64,000 nucleotides of DNA, taken from positions 1,484,501 through 1,548,500 of the forward strand of contig NZ_CP149798.1 of assembly GCF_037940415.1 (NCBI RefSeq). The letters are read 5' to 3'. The notes under the pieces were generated by a model that was not told the DNA's origin, did no database searches, and worked only from the letters and a program-made list of their open reading frames with translations. How positions within the stretch are numbered: position 1 is the first letter of the stretch; every line of letters begins with the position of its first letter. The DNA comes from Streptomyces sp. f51 (GTDB lineage Bacteria; Actinomycetota; Actinomycetes; Streptomycetales; Streptomycetaceae). The translations under genes and the position numbers were made by a program. Below are positions 26,804-35,356 of this stretch, piece after piece.

Positions 26804-27657
26804 GAGGCGGACGGGGAGGCGGAGGCCGCGGCCGCGTCGTAGGGGCCGATCCACTTCTCGTAGAGCTTCTTGTACGTGCCGTCGGCCTTGGCGTCCGCGA
26901 TGGCCTTGTTGATGGCGGCGAGGAGCTTGGCGTTGCCCTTCTTCACCGTGAAGCCGTACTGCTCACCGGTGTTGAGGTTGTCCACCACCTTGAAGGCGTC
27001 GGCGTTGGCCTTGTCCTTGAGCCAGCCCTGGACGACCGGGTAGTCGATGATGACGGCCTGGACCTGACCGCTGCGCAGTCCGCTGAGGACCGCGTCGGAG
27101 GACTCGAAGGAGACCGGGTCGAAGCCCTGCTTCTTGGCGTAGTCCTCACCGGTGGTCTGCGCCTGGGCCCCGAGCTTCTTGCCCTTCGCCTTGACGTCGT
27201 CCAGCGAGGTGACGCCGCTCTTCTTGTCGACCAGCACACCCTGGGTGGCGTCGAAGTACGGGTCGGAGAAGTCGACGTTCTTCTTGCGCTCCGGGGTGAT
27301 CGTCATGCCGGCCGCGGCGAGGTCGCACTGCTCGGAGTTGAGGAACGCGCCCGTCTTGAAGTTCTCGAAGGGCGTGTCGACGATGGCCTGCTTCACGCCC
27401 AGGTCCTTGGCGACGAGGTCGATCAGCGACACGTCGAAGCCCTGCACCTTGCCGTCGATCTCCGACTGGAACGGCGGGTAGGGCAGGTGGGTGCACGTGG
27501 TGAGCTGTCCCGCCTTGACGAGCTCGACCCCGCCGGACGCGGTCTTGGAGCCGCTTCCGCCGTTCCCGCTGGAGGTGCAGGCGGCCACGAGCGTCAGCCC
27601 GGCCGTCAGGGTGATCGCGGCCAGGACTCGGGTCCGGCGGCCGGAGAGGGTGTTCAC
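26800..27657 (-). CDS. polar amino-acid ABC transporter substrate-binding lipoprotein
   Basis: A 285-residue extracellular binding lipoprotein of family 3. The signal peptide ends at the lipobox LVAAC (Cys near residue 27), followed by a Gly/Ser linker. THLPYPPF and FDVSLIDLVAKDLG are family features, and the ligand-binding Asp lies in IIDYPVVQGW. The C-terminus has an Ala/Ser/Pro tail. The start is GTG, 28 bases inside a strong promoter. The ligand is not known; nearness to ectABCD makes a compatible solute possible but ordinary amino acids are as likely. Confidence 0.93.
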   Translation of the reverse strand: MNTLSGRRTRVLAAITLTAGLTLVAACTSSGNGGSGSKTASGGVELVKAGQLTTCTHLPYPPFQSEIDGKVQGFDVSLIDLVAKDLGVKQAIVDTPFENFKTGAFLNSEQCDLAAAGMTITPERKKNVDFSDPYFDATQGVLVDKKSGVTSLDDVKAKGKKLGAQAQTTGEDYAKKQGFDPVSFESSDAVLSGLRSGQVQAVIIDYPVVQGWLKDKANADAFKVVDNLNTGEQYGFTVKKGNAKLLAAINKAIADAKADGTYKKLYEKWIGPYDAAAASASPSAS

Positions 27658-27691
27658 GGCGGGCCTTCCTGTCAGGGAACTGTGGGTTCCG

Positions 27692-27720
27692 ATTATAAGG
27701 AGATGTTTGAGGCTCTCAAA
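27692..27720 (-). promoter_or_regulatory. sigma-70-type promoter with operator over the -35 box (ABC transporter)
   Basis: On the minus strand a -35 TTTGAG and a -10 TATAAT are 17 bases apart, and the start codon follows about 35 bases later. The -35 box is one arm of a perfect inverted repeat TTTGAG-GCT-CTCAAA (27706-27720), a good place for a repressor. The plus-strand aminotransferase is divergent and may share the control region. Confidence 0.6.
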
Positions 27721-27831
27721 TCAAACCGATGGCCACAGGGCCGCTTGACCTAAGAAGTCACCAGTGGGCGGGGACGGGGGCACGACGGTTAATCTCGTCA
27801 CCTGTACCCCAAGAGTGAAGAGAGCACCGCC

Positions 27832-28932
27832 GTGACACACCCGTTCCTGGACCTCGCCCCACTGACCGCCGCACACTTCGCGTCGATCGAGGACCGTGTC
27901 GCCCGGCTGCTCTCCACCGCACAGGACGTCGTGATCACGCAGGGCGAGGCGCTGCTCCCCCTGGAAGGGGCCATCCGGGGCACGGCGGGTCCCGGCACCA
28001 CCGCCCTGAACGTCGTCACCGGCCCCTACGGCCAGACGTTCGGGAACTGGCTGCGCGACTGCGGGGCGACGGTGATCGATCTGGCGGTGCCGTTCCACAC
28101 CGCGGTGACCGCCGCGCAGATCCGTGCGGCCTTCGCCGAGCACCCGTCGATCGACTTCGTGTCGCTCGTGCACGCCGAGGCCGCCACGGGCAACACCAAC
28201 CCGGTGGCGGAGATCGGCGAGGCCGTACGCGAGCAGGGCGCCCTCTTCTACCTGGACGCCGTCGCCTCGATCGGCGCCGAGCCGGTGCTGCCGGACGCCT
28301 GGGGCGTCGACCTGTGCGTGATCGGGGCGCAGAAGGCGATGGGCGGTCCCGCCGGCGTGTCGGCGGTGTCGGTGAGCGAGCGGGCGTGGGCGCGGATGGC
28401 GGCGAACCCCGGCGCGCCGCGCCGCTCCTACCTCTCCCTCCTCGACTGGAAGGAGCGCTGGATCGACGGCGGCCGCAAGACGCTGCTGCACGCGCCCGCG
28501 CAGCTGGAGATGCTGGCGCTGGAGGCCTGCGTGGAGCGGATCGAGGGCGAGGGCCTGGACGCGGTGATGGCGCGCCACGCCTCGGCCGCGGCGGCCACCC
28601 GGGCGGGTGCGCTGGCCCTCGGCGGCGGTCTGGCGCCGTACGTGGACGCGGCCTCGGACGCGGCGCCCGTCGCCACCACCCTGCGGGTGCCCGAGAACGT
28701 GGACGCGTCCGCGGTGGTCGCGAAGGCGCTGGCCGCGGATCCCGCGCTGCCGCTCGCCGCGGGCGGCGGCGCTCTCGCGCAGTCGATGATCCGCGTGAAC
28801 CACTACGGCCCCGACGCCACCCGCGGCGCGGTCCACGCGAGCCTCGCGGGCCTGGGCGCGGCGCTGGCCGAGGCGGGCTTCGAGGTGGACCTCGAAGGGG
28901 CGCGCCGAGCCGTGGCCCTGGCCTGGGACTGA
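27832..28932 (+). CDS. class V aminotransferase
   Basis: A 366-residue fold-type I PLP enzyme of class V (serine-glyoxylate/alanine-glyoxylate aminotransferase group). The PLP lysine lies in VIGAQKAMGGPAGVS near residue 167 and the cofactor Asp in FYLDAVASIGAEP. VHAEAATGNTNP and a C-terminal RVNHYGPDATRG fit the family. The GTG start is preceded by GAAGAGAG at 7-8 bases. It is divergent from the ABC importer. It ends just before a long repeat block and is not obviously linked to ectoine synthesis. Confidence 0.88.
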   Translation: MTHPFLDLAPLTAAHFASIEDRVARLLSTAQDVVITQGEALLPLEGAIRGTAGPGTTALNVVTGPYGQTFGNWLRDCGATVIDLAVPFHTAVTAAQIRAAFAEHPSIDFVSLVHAEAATGNTNPVAEIGEAVREQGALFYLDAVASIGAEPVLPDAWGVDLCVIGAQKAMGGPAGVSAVSVSERAWARMAANPGAPRRSYLSLLDWKERWIDGGRKTLLHAPAQLEMLALEACVERIEGEGLDAVMARHASAAAATRAGALALGGGLAPYVDAASDAAPVATTLRVPENVDASAVVAKALAADPALPLAAGGGALAQSMIRVNHYGPDATRGAVHASLAGLGAALAEAGFEVDLEGARRAVALAWD

Positions 28933-28949
28933 GGCACCTTCCCCGACGG

Positions 28950-29465
28950 GGTCACCCGGCGCCCGCCGGGGCACGCACATCCCCGGCGGAGGCACCCACG
29001 TCCGCGTCGGGGCACCCTGGCCTCCGGCGGAGGCACGCACGTCCCAGCCGGGACACCCTCGCCTCCGCCCGAAGCACATCCGTCTCCGTCGGGGGCACCT
29101 TCACCTCCGTCGGAGGCACGCACGTCCCGCCGGGGCACGCACGTCCCGACCTGGGGCACCTTCACCTCCGACAGAGGCACGCACGTCCCGCCGGGGCCCG
29201 CACGTCCCGACCTGGGGCACCTTCACCTCCGTCGGAGGCACGCCCCGGCTCCGTCGGAGGCACCCACTCCCCGGCCCGGGCACGCAAGTCCCGGTCGGGG
29301 GCGACCCTTGCCGGGGCACGCGGCACACCCGTCGCCCGTCGGGGGCAACCCTCGCCGGGGCACGCGGCACACCCGTCCCCCGTCGGGGGCACCCTCGCCT
29401 CCGGCGCAGGCAGCCACGTCCCGCCGGGGCACGCACGTCCGGCCGAGGCGCCCTTTGCCTCGGCC
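28950..29465. repeat. GC-rich mosaic repeat block upstream of ectA
   Basis: About 500 bases made of reshuffled short motifs such as GGCACGCACGTCCC, GGGGCACC and the small hairpin CCTCCGTCGGAGG. Clear tandem periods are 61 bases (29092-29213, two copies and a partial third) and 44 bases (29297-29384, two copies and a partial third). Neither period is a multiple of three, so a coding origin is unlikely. From about 29525 to the ectA start the sequence becomes notably less GC-rich and probably holds the ectA promoter; GAATTAATTC at 29554-29563 is a perfect palindrome there. Confidence 0.8.
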
Positions 29466-29841
29466 GGGACCCACAGGGCCGCCGGGTCGCGGAAAGCCCG
29501 TGCATCGCTTTCGTGCCGGACACCGCGTCACATACGATTCACGAAATGGCGCGGAATTAATTCGGTTCAGCTTCCTGCATTCTTCTGCCCGCTTTTCCCG
29601 TGACTAAACGCAAAGATTTCGCGTGCACGGAACGGCGCGATCCCCGCAGGTCTCCCACGCTTTTCAACGTTGTGACGCACTCCACAACCCGCCCCTTTTC
29701 CGCGGTATTTTCCGGGCAAAACCTGCCATAGAGCCGTGTCCGTGGTCACTCTTTCACGGGCGCGTGATAACACACCCATGCTCCATCCGTAACCCGGTCC
29801 GACGATGCAATTCGAGCTTTCCGTCGGTAAATTCAATCCGC

Positions 29842-30381
29842 ATGACCGTCGCCCAAGCAGACCTGTCAGCGGAATTCCTGGAAATGCCGGATGGCCTTCG
29901 GATCGACCGTCCGGAGGTGGCCGACGGGGCCGCCCTCTGGCGTATCGCCAAGGACTCCCGAACCCTCGACCTGAACTCCTCGTACAGCTACCTGCTGTGG
30001 TGCCGTGACTTCGCCGGCACCTCGGCGGTGGCGCGCGACGCCGAGGGACGCCCCGTCGGTTTCGTCACCGCGTACGTGCGCCCCGAGCACCCCCGGACCC
30101 TGCTCGTGTGGCAGGTGGCCGTCGACAAGGCCCACCGCGGCCGAGGACTGGCCGCGCGGCTGCTCGACGGACTGACCGCGCGGGTGGCGGCCGAGCGCGG
30201 GCTGACCGCCGTCGAGACCACCATCACGCCGGGCAACGTCGCCTCCGAGCGCCTGTTCACGTCGTACGCGCGGCGCCACGGCGCGGCCGTCGAGCGCGAG
30301 GTGCTGTTCGAGACGGGCCAGTTCCCCGACGGACCGCACGACCCCGAAGTGCTGTACCGCATCGGCCCGTTCGCCGCCTGA
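29842..30381 (+). CDS. ectA: L-2,4-diaminobutyrate acetyltransferase
   Basis: A 179-residue GNAT-family enzyme that acetylates L-2,4-diaminobutyrate, the second step of ectoine synthesis. Family stretches are SSYSYLLWCRDFAGTS near residue 47, the acetyl-CoA loop VDKAHRGRGLAARLL near residue 94, and TTITPGNVASERLF. The frame is open upstream, but MTVAQADLS matches the family start. The ribosome site is weak, which is unusual for the first gene of the set. ectB, ectC and ectD follow on the same strand. Confidence 0.95.
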   Translation: MTVAQADLSAEFLEMPDGLRIDRPEVADGAALWRIAKDSRTLDLNSSYSYLLWCRDFAGTSAVARDAEGRPVGFVTAYVRPEHPRTLLVWQVAVDKAHRGRGLAARLLDGLTARVAAERGLTAVETTITPGNVASERLFTSYARRHGAAVEREVLFETGQFPDGPHDPEVLYRIGPFAA

Positions 30382-30432
30382 ACCTCCCCCCTCTTCCTCC
30401 CCTCCCCCCACCGCTTCGAGGAGCGAATCACC

Positions 30433-31704
30433 TTGACGATCACCCAGCCGGACCTCAGCGTCTTCGAGACCCTGGAGTCGGAGGTGCGCAGCTACTGCCG
30501 CAACTGGCCCACCGTCTTCGACCGGGCCCGGGGCAGCCGCATGTACGACGAGGACGGCCACGAGTACCTCGACTTCTTCGCCGGCGCCGGATCGCTGAAC
30601 TACGGACACAACAACCCCGTCCTCAAACGGGCCCTGATCGACTACCTGGAGCGCGACGGCGTCACCCACGGTCTCGACATGTCGACGACCGCCAAGCGCG
30701 GCTTCCTGGAGGCCTTCCAGAACCTGGTGCTGCGGCCGCGCGACCTGCCGTACAAGGTGATGTTCCCGGGCCCCACGGGCACCAACGCGGTCGAGTCGGC
30801 GCTGAAGCTCGCGCGGAAGGTGAAGGGACGCGAGGCGATCGTGTCGTTCACCAACGCCTTCCACGGGATGTCGCTCGGCTCGCTCGCGGTGACCGGCAAC
30901 GCCTTCAAGCGCGCGGGCGCCGGCATCCCGCTGGTGCACGGCACCCCGATGCCGTTCGACAACTACTTCGACGGACAGGTCCCGGACTTCCTCTGGTTCG
31001 AACGGCTCCTGGAGGACCAGGGCTCGGGGCTCAACCAGCCCGCCGCGGTGATCGTCGAGACCGTCCAGGGCGAGGGCGGGATCAACGTGGCGCGGCCCGA
31101 GTGGCTGCGTGCCCTCGCCGATCTGTGCGCGCGCCGCGACATGCTGCTGATCGTCGACGACATCCAGATGGGCTGCGGGCGGACCGGCGCGTTCTTCTCC
31201 TTCGAGGAGGCGGGGATCGTGCCCGACATCGTGACCGTGTCCAAGTCCATCAGCGGGTACGGGCTGCCGATGTCGCTGTGCCTGTTCAAGCCCGAGCTGG
31301 ACGTCTGGGAGCCGGGCGAGCACAACGGCACCTTCCGCGGCAACAACCCGGCGTTCGTGACGGCCGCGGCCGCGCTGGAGGCCTACTGGACCGACGGGTC
31401 GGCGATGGAGAAGCAGACCCGCGCCCGGGGCGAGCAGATCGAGCGGGCGCTGGTCTCCATCACCGAGGAGAACCTCGCCGACGTCAAGGAGTACCGGGGC
31501 CGCGGGCTCGTCTGGGGCCTGGAGTTCAAGGACAAGGCCCGCGCCTCACGCGTCGCCCGCCGCGCCTTCGAACTCGGGCTGCTCATCGAGACGTCGGGAC
31601 CGGAGAGCGAGGTCGTGAAACTGCTGCCCGCGCTCACCATCACCCCCGACGAGCTCGACGAGGGCCTGCGCACCCTCGAACGCGCCGTCCGGGAGACCGT
31701 CTGA
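30433..31704 (+). CDS. ectB: diaminobutyrate--2-oxoglutarate transaminase
   Basis: A 423-residue class III aminotransferase that makes L-2,4-diaminobutyrate from aspartate semialdehyde, the first step to ectoine. The PLP lysine is in [14 protein letters not shown] near residue 269 and the cofactor Asp in [34 protein letters not shown] near residues 112-130 binds the phosphate. It starts with the rare TTG, supported by GAGGAG 8-9 bases before it. The gap to ectA is 51 bases, with a C-rich stretch. Confidence 0.96.
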   Translation: MTITQPDLSVFETLESEVRSYCRNWPTVFDRARGSRMYDEDGHEYLDFFAGAGSLNYGHNNPVLKRALIDYLERDGVTHGLDMSTTAKRGFLEAFQNLVLRPRDLPYKVMFPGPTGTNAVESALKLARKVKGREAIVSFTNAFHGMSLGSLAVTGNAFKRAGAGIPLVHGTPMPFDNYFDGQVPDFLWFERLLEDQGSGLNQPAAVIVETVQGEGGINVARPEWLRALADLCARRDMLLIVDDIQMGCGRTGAFFSFEEAGIVPDIVTVSKSISGYGLPMSLCLFKPELDVWEPGEHNGTFRGNNPAFVTAAAALEAYWTDGSAMEKQTRARGEQIERALVSITEENLADVKEYRGRGLVWGLEFKDKARASRVARRAFELGLLIETSGPESEVVKLLPALTITPDELDEGLRTLERAVRETV

Positions 31705-31768
31705 GCCGGCTCCCCCGGGAGACCGGCCGGAAAGCACGAGAAGCACGAGAGAGAGGCATCGCACCAGC

Positions 31769-32173
31769 GTGATAGTCCGTTCGTTCAAGGATGTCGAAGG
31801 CACCGACCGGCACGTGAAAGCGGCGACCGGGACGTGGGAGAGCAAGCGCATCGTCCTCGCCAAGGAGAAGGTCGGCTTCTCCCTGCACGAGACGATCCTG
31901 TACGCGGGCACGGAGACGTCGATGTGGTACGCGAACCACATCGAGGCCGTGCTCTGTGTCGAGGGCGAGGCCGAACTCACCGATCACGAGACCGGCGAGA
32001 AGCACTGGATCGCGCCGGGAACGATGTACCTGCTGAACGGTCACGAGCGCCACACCCTGCGCCCCAAGACCGACTTCCGCTGCGTCTGCGTCTTCAACCC
32101 GCCCGTCACCGGACGGGAGGACCACGACGAGAACGGCGTCTACCCCCTGCTCACCGAACCCGAGGAGGTGTGA
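31769..32173 (+). CDS. ectC: L-ectoine synthase
   Basis: A 134-residue cupin that closes N-gamma-acetyl-diaminobutyrate to ectoine. Family features are the N-terminal [18 protein letters not shown], the metal-site region [18 protein letters not shown] and the second cupin motif [15 protein letters not shown]. It starts with GTG, preceded by AGAGAGAGG at a somewhat long distance. It is 64 bases after ectB and 7 bases before ectD. Confidence 0.97.
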   Translation: MIVRSFKDVEGTDRHVKAATGTWESKRIVLAKEKVGFSLHETILYAGTETSMWYANHIEAVLCVEGEAELTDHETGEKHWIAPGTMYLLNGHERHTLRPKTDFRCVCVFNPPVTGREDHDENGVYPLLTEPEEV

Positions 32174-32180
32174 CACACCG

Positions 32181-33068
32181 ATGACCGCACTCACCGATCT
32201 GTACCCCAGCCGCGCCGCCACCGAGATGGCCGCGCCCCGCCAGGACCCGGTCGTCTGGGGCGCGCCGGACGAACCCGGCCCGATCTCGGTCCCCGACCTC
32301 CACTCCTACGAGCGCGACGGCTTCCTCTCCGTCGAGCAGCTCATCGGCGACGACGAGGTCGCCGTCTACCGGCGGGAGCTGGAGCGGCTCGTGGCCGATC
32401 CGGCGATCCGCGCCGACGAGCGTTCGGTCGTCGAGCCGGGATCGCGGGAGATCCGGTCCGTCTTCGAGGTGCACCGGATCAGCGAGGTCTTCGCCCGGCT
32501 CGTGCGCGACGAGCGGGTGGTGGGCCGCGCCCGCCAGATCCTCGGCTCGGACGTGTACGTCCACCAGTCGCGGATCAACGTCAAGCCGGGCTTCGGGGCG
32601 GGCGGCTTCTACTGGCACTCGGACTTCGAGACCTGGCACGCCGAGGACGGCCTGCCGAACATGCGGACGGTGTCCGTCTCGATCGCGCTGACCGAGAACC
32701 ACGACACCAACGGCGGCCTCATGATCATGCCGGGGTCGCACCGGACGTTCCTCGGGTGTGCGGGGGCCACGCCGAAGGACAACTACAAGAAGTCCCTCCA
32801 GATGCAGGACGCCGGGACGCCCTCGGACGAGGCGCTCACCGAGCTCGCGAGCCGGCACGGCATCAAGCTCTTCACGGGCAGGGCCGGTTCGGCGACCTGG
32901 TTCGACTGCAACTGCATGCACGGCTCGGGGGACAACATCACGCCGTTCCCGCGCAGCAACGTCTTCATCGTGTTCAACAGCGTGGAGAACGCCGCGGTGG
33001 AGCCGTTCGCGGCGCCCGTGCGCAGGCCGGAGTTCATCGGGGCCCGGGACTTCACGCCGGTCCGGTGA
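32181..33068 (+). CDS. ectD: ectoine 5-hydroxylase
   Basis: A 295-residue non-haem Fe(II)/2-oxoglutarate dioxygenase of the PhyH family that converts ectoine to 5-hydroxyectoine. The signature FYWHSDFETWHAEDGLPNMR contains the iron ligands His and Asp (near residues 146-148); the distal His lies in CMHGSGDN near 248. MPGSHRTFLGC and the N-terminal SYERDGFLSVEQL also fit. The operon ends in a strong hairpin shared with the convergent aminotransferase gene. Confidence 0.97.
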   Translation: MTALTDLYPSRAATEMAAPRQDPVVWGAPDEPGPISVPDLHSYERDGFLSVEQLIGDDEVAVYRRELERLVADPAIRADERSVVEPGSREIRSVFEVHRISEVFARLVRDERVVGRARQILGSDVYVHQSRINVKPGFGAGGFYWHSDFETWHAEDGLPNMRTVSVSIALTENHDTNGGLMIMPGSHRTFLGCAGATPKDNYKKSLQMQDAGTPSDEALTELASRHGIKLFTGRAGSATWFDCNCMHGSGDNITPFPRSNVFIVFNSVENAAVEPFAAPVRRPEFIGARDFTPVR

Positions 33069-33100
33069 TCACGCCGGTCCGGTGATCCCGCCCGATGAGC

Positions 33101-33142
33101 GGCGGACGGCCCCGGGGAACACGCTCCCCGGGGCCGTCCGCC
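33101..33142. terminator. bidirectional terminator between ectD and aminotransferase
   Basis: An 18-base-pair perfect stem beginning GGCGGACGGCCCC, with a 6-base loop, lies between the convergent ends of ectD and the class V aminotransferase gene. Confidence 0.85.
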
Positions 33143-33153
33143 GTTCGCGCAGG

Positions 33154-34206
33154 TCAGCCGGCGAGTACGTCCAGCAGCCGGTCGACGTCGGCCGGCGTGT
33201 TGTAGAGGTGGAACGAGGCCCGCAGATTGCCCGCGCGGTTCGACACCTCGATCCCGGCCCGGCTCAACTCGCCCTGGCGGTGGCCGAGTCCGGGCACCGA
33301 GACGATGGCGGAGCCGGGTGCGGGCAGCGGCTCGTGGCCCAGCGCGCCCAGCCCCGTACGGAACCGGTCGGCCAGCGCGAGATCGTGCGCGTGCACGGCG
33401 TCCACGCCCAGTTCCTCGATGAGCGCGAGGGAGTGGCGCACCCCGGTGTAGGTGAACAGGGCGGGGCTCACGTCGAACCGGCGTGCGGAGTGGGCGAGTT
33501 CCTGCACGGGGCCGTAGCAGCTGTTCCAGGGCTCCTCTGCGGCGACCCAGCCCGCGAGCAGCGGGGTGAGTCCGCCGAAGTCCTCGGGCACGACGAGAAA
33601 GGCCGCGCCGTGCGGGCCGAGCAGCCACTTGAAGGTGGTGCACACCGTGAAGTCGTAGGCGGCTGCGTCGAACGGGAGCCAGCCCGCCGACTGCGAGAAG
33701 TCGACGTAGGTCCGCGCCCCGTGGGCGCGGGCGGCCTCGCGCAGCGCGGGCAGGTCGGCGATCCGCCCGTCGGCGGACTGCGCGGCGCTGACCGCGACGA
33801 GCGCCGTGCCGGGCCGCACGGACTCGGCGAGCCGTTCCAGCGGTACGGCGCGCACCTTCAGGTCGCCGCGGACGTGGAACGGGTTCAGGACGGAGGTGAA
33901 GTCGTCCTCGGCGGTGAGGACTTCGGCGCCCGGGGCCAGGCCGGTCGCGACGAGCGCGCTCTGGGCCGCGACGGAGGGACCGGCGGCGACCCGGGCGGCC
34001 GGGACCCCGGCCAGCCGGGCGAAGGAGGCGCGGGCCAGCTCCACGTCCTCGAAGAGCGGGTCGAGGGGCCTGCCCGCGGCCCGCAGCGCCACCGCCCCGT
34101 GCAGGGCCGCGACGGTACGGGCCGGCAGCAGACCGCTGCTGGCCGTGTTCAGGAAGGTGTTCTCCGGGGCGAACTCGGCACGGACGAGGGTCTCGAAGGT
34201 CTCCAT
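33154..34206 (-). CDS. class V aminotransferase / cysteine desulfurase-like protein
   Basis: A 350-residue PLP-dependent class V enzyme, closer to the isopenicillin-N-epimerase/desulfurase-like branch than to the aminotransferase near 28 kb. NTASSGLLPARTVAAL is the N-terminal signature, VDFSQSAGWLPFDAAAYDF the cofactor Asp region, and TTFKWLLGPHGAAFL holds the PLP lysine near residue 187. I chose the METFETL start; a start 12 codons earlier is possible, and neither has a strong ribosome site. The substrate is unknown. Confidence 0.85.
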   Translation of the reverse strand: METFETLVRAEFAPENTFLNTASSGLLPARTVAALHGAVALRAAGRPLDPLFEDVELARASFARLAGVPAARVAAGPSVAAQSALVATGLAPGAEVLTAEDDFTSVLNPFHVRGDLKVRAVPLERLAESVRPGTALVAVSAAQSADGRIADLPALREAARAHGARTYVDFSQSAGWLPFDAAAYDFTVCTTFKWLLGPHGAAFLVVPEDFGGLTPLLAGWVAAEEPWNSCYGPVQELAHSARRFDVSPALFTYTGVRHSLALIEELGVDAVHAHDLALADRFRTGLGALGHEPLPAPGSAIVSVPGLGHRQGELSRAGIEVSNRAGNLRASFHLYNTPADVDRLLDVLAG

Positions 34207-34330
34207 GGGACCACTGTGGGCCCGGACGATGCCCAAGTCCATTGCGCAGTTCTACGCGGTTTCCCCAAGCGACGCTTATGCATGGGCCCCGACCTGCGGC
34301 TTCCCGCGCCGGGGCCCCCTCGGGCGCTTC

Positions 34331-35050
34331 TCAGTTCTGCGGGACGGCGCAGCCGTCCGGACCACAGACCTCGGCGTCGGCGGTCTCGTCCTGGATGAGC
34401 GTGAGCCCGGGACGCTCGCCCCAGGCCTGGGTCAGTGCCTGGACGAAGACCTCGGCGGGCTGGGCGCCGGAGACACCGTAGGTGCGGTCCAGGACGAAGA
34501 AGGGGACGCCGTTCGCGCCCAGTTCGGCCGCCTCGCGCTCGTCGGCGCGGACGTCGTCGGCGTACGCGGCCGGGTCGGCCAGCACCGCGCGGGCCTCGTC
34601 GGCGTCGAGCCCGGCGGCGACGGCAAGCTCCACGAGCCGCTCGTCGTCGCCGAAGACGGTCCGCTCCTCGGCGAAGTTGGCCTTGTAGAAGAGGCCGATT
34701 AGCTCGTCCTGGCGGCCCCGCGCCTTGGCGAGGTGCAGCAGGCGGTGCATGTCGAAGGTGTTGCCGTGGTCGCGGTCCCGGGTGCGGTAGTCGAGGCCCT
34801 CGGCGGCGGCCTGGGTGCCGAGGTTCTCCTCGCCCGCCTGCGCCTGCGCCGCGCTCATGCCGTACTTCTTGGTGAGCATCGTGATCACCGGCTGGATGTC
34901 GCCCTTGGCACGGCCGGGGTCCAGCTCGAACGAGCGGTGCACGACCTCGACCTCGTCACGGTGCGGGAAGGCGTCGAGCGCCTTCTCGAAGCGGGCCTTT
35001 CCGACGTAGCACCACGGGCAGGCGATGTCGGACCAGATCTCGACGCGCAT
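34331..35050 (-). CDS. DsbA-family oxidoreductase (FrnE-like)
   Basis: A 239-residue DsbA/FrnE-type thioredoxin-fold protein, cytoplasmic since no signal peptide is present. The active site is SDIACPWCYVGK (CPWC, residues 11-14). The helical insertion contains TFDMHRLLHLAKARG, and the cis-Pro loop is GVPFFVLDRTYGVSGAQP. Two further Cys lie near the C-terminus in EVCGPDGCAVP, an addition that may serve redox or metal binding. The family includes polyketide-related isomerases and stress proteins; nothing here fixes the role. Confidence 0.92.
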   Translation of the reverse strand: MRVEIWSDIACPWCYVGKARFEKALDAFPHRDEVEVVHRSFELDPGRAKGDIQPVITMLTKKYGMSAAQAQAGEENLGTQAAAEGLDYRTRDRDHGNTFDMHRLLHLAKARGRQDELIGLFYKANFAEERTVFGDDERLVELAVAAGLDADEARAVLADPAAYADDVRADEREAAELGANGVPFFVLDRTYGVSGAQPAEVFVQALTQAWGERPGLTLIQDETADAEVCGPDGCAVPQN

Positions 35051-35128
35051 TCTTCGGCTCTCTCCAGGTCGTACGGGTACGGGACACCCTTCGGGGTCGT
35101 CATTAGGTGAACATTCAAGCGGCTCGGG

Positions 35129-35356
35129 TCATTCCCCGGCCGCGTCCACCCGCCCGGCCACGGTGTACCGCGGGTACAGGTGGTGATCGCCCTCCTCGGG
35201 CGGGTTCTCCGGGGCGGGGACCCGGCCGAGGCGGGCGTAGAAGGCCTGGGCGCGGAGATTGCCGGTGTGCACGTCGAGGGTCGCCGTGCGCTTGCGGTCC
35301 GCCTGCCACTGGGCGGTGCGGATCACCAGCCCGCCGGTCGCACGGTCACTGATCAT
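35129..35356 (-). pseudogene. C-terminal GNAT acetyltransferase fragment
   Basis: A 75-codon frame whose ATG overlaps the stop of the AraC-type regulator gene by 4 bases (ATGA). It carries the C-terminal part of a GNAT domain: VHTGNLRAQAFYARLGRVP is the usual end of the fold, preceded by a strand RKRTATLDV. The acetyl-CoA-binding loop (Q/RxxGxG/A) is missing, so it should not be active by itself. It is probably a remnant left by a deletion, though the coupling means it may still be translated. Confidence 0.55.

Noticed and set aside
28950..29465. CRISPR array
   Set aside because: There is no constant repeat with unique spacers of equal length, and no cas gene is near.
28314..29603. Long plus-strand frame running from the aminotransferase gene through the repeat block
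   Set aside because: It overlaps a real gene in another frame, and the repeat periods of 61 and 44 bases do not keep frame.
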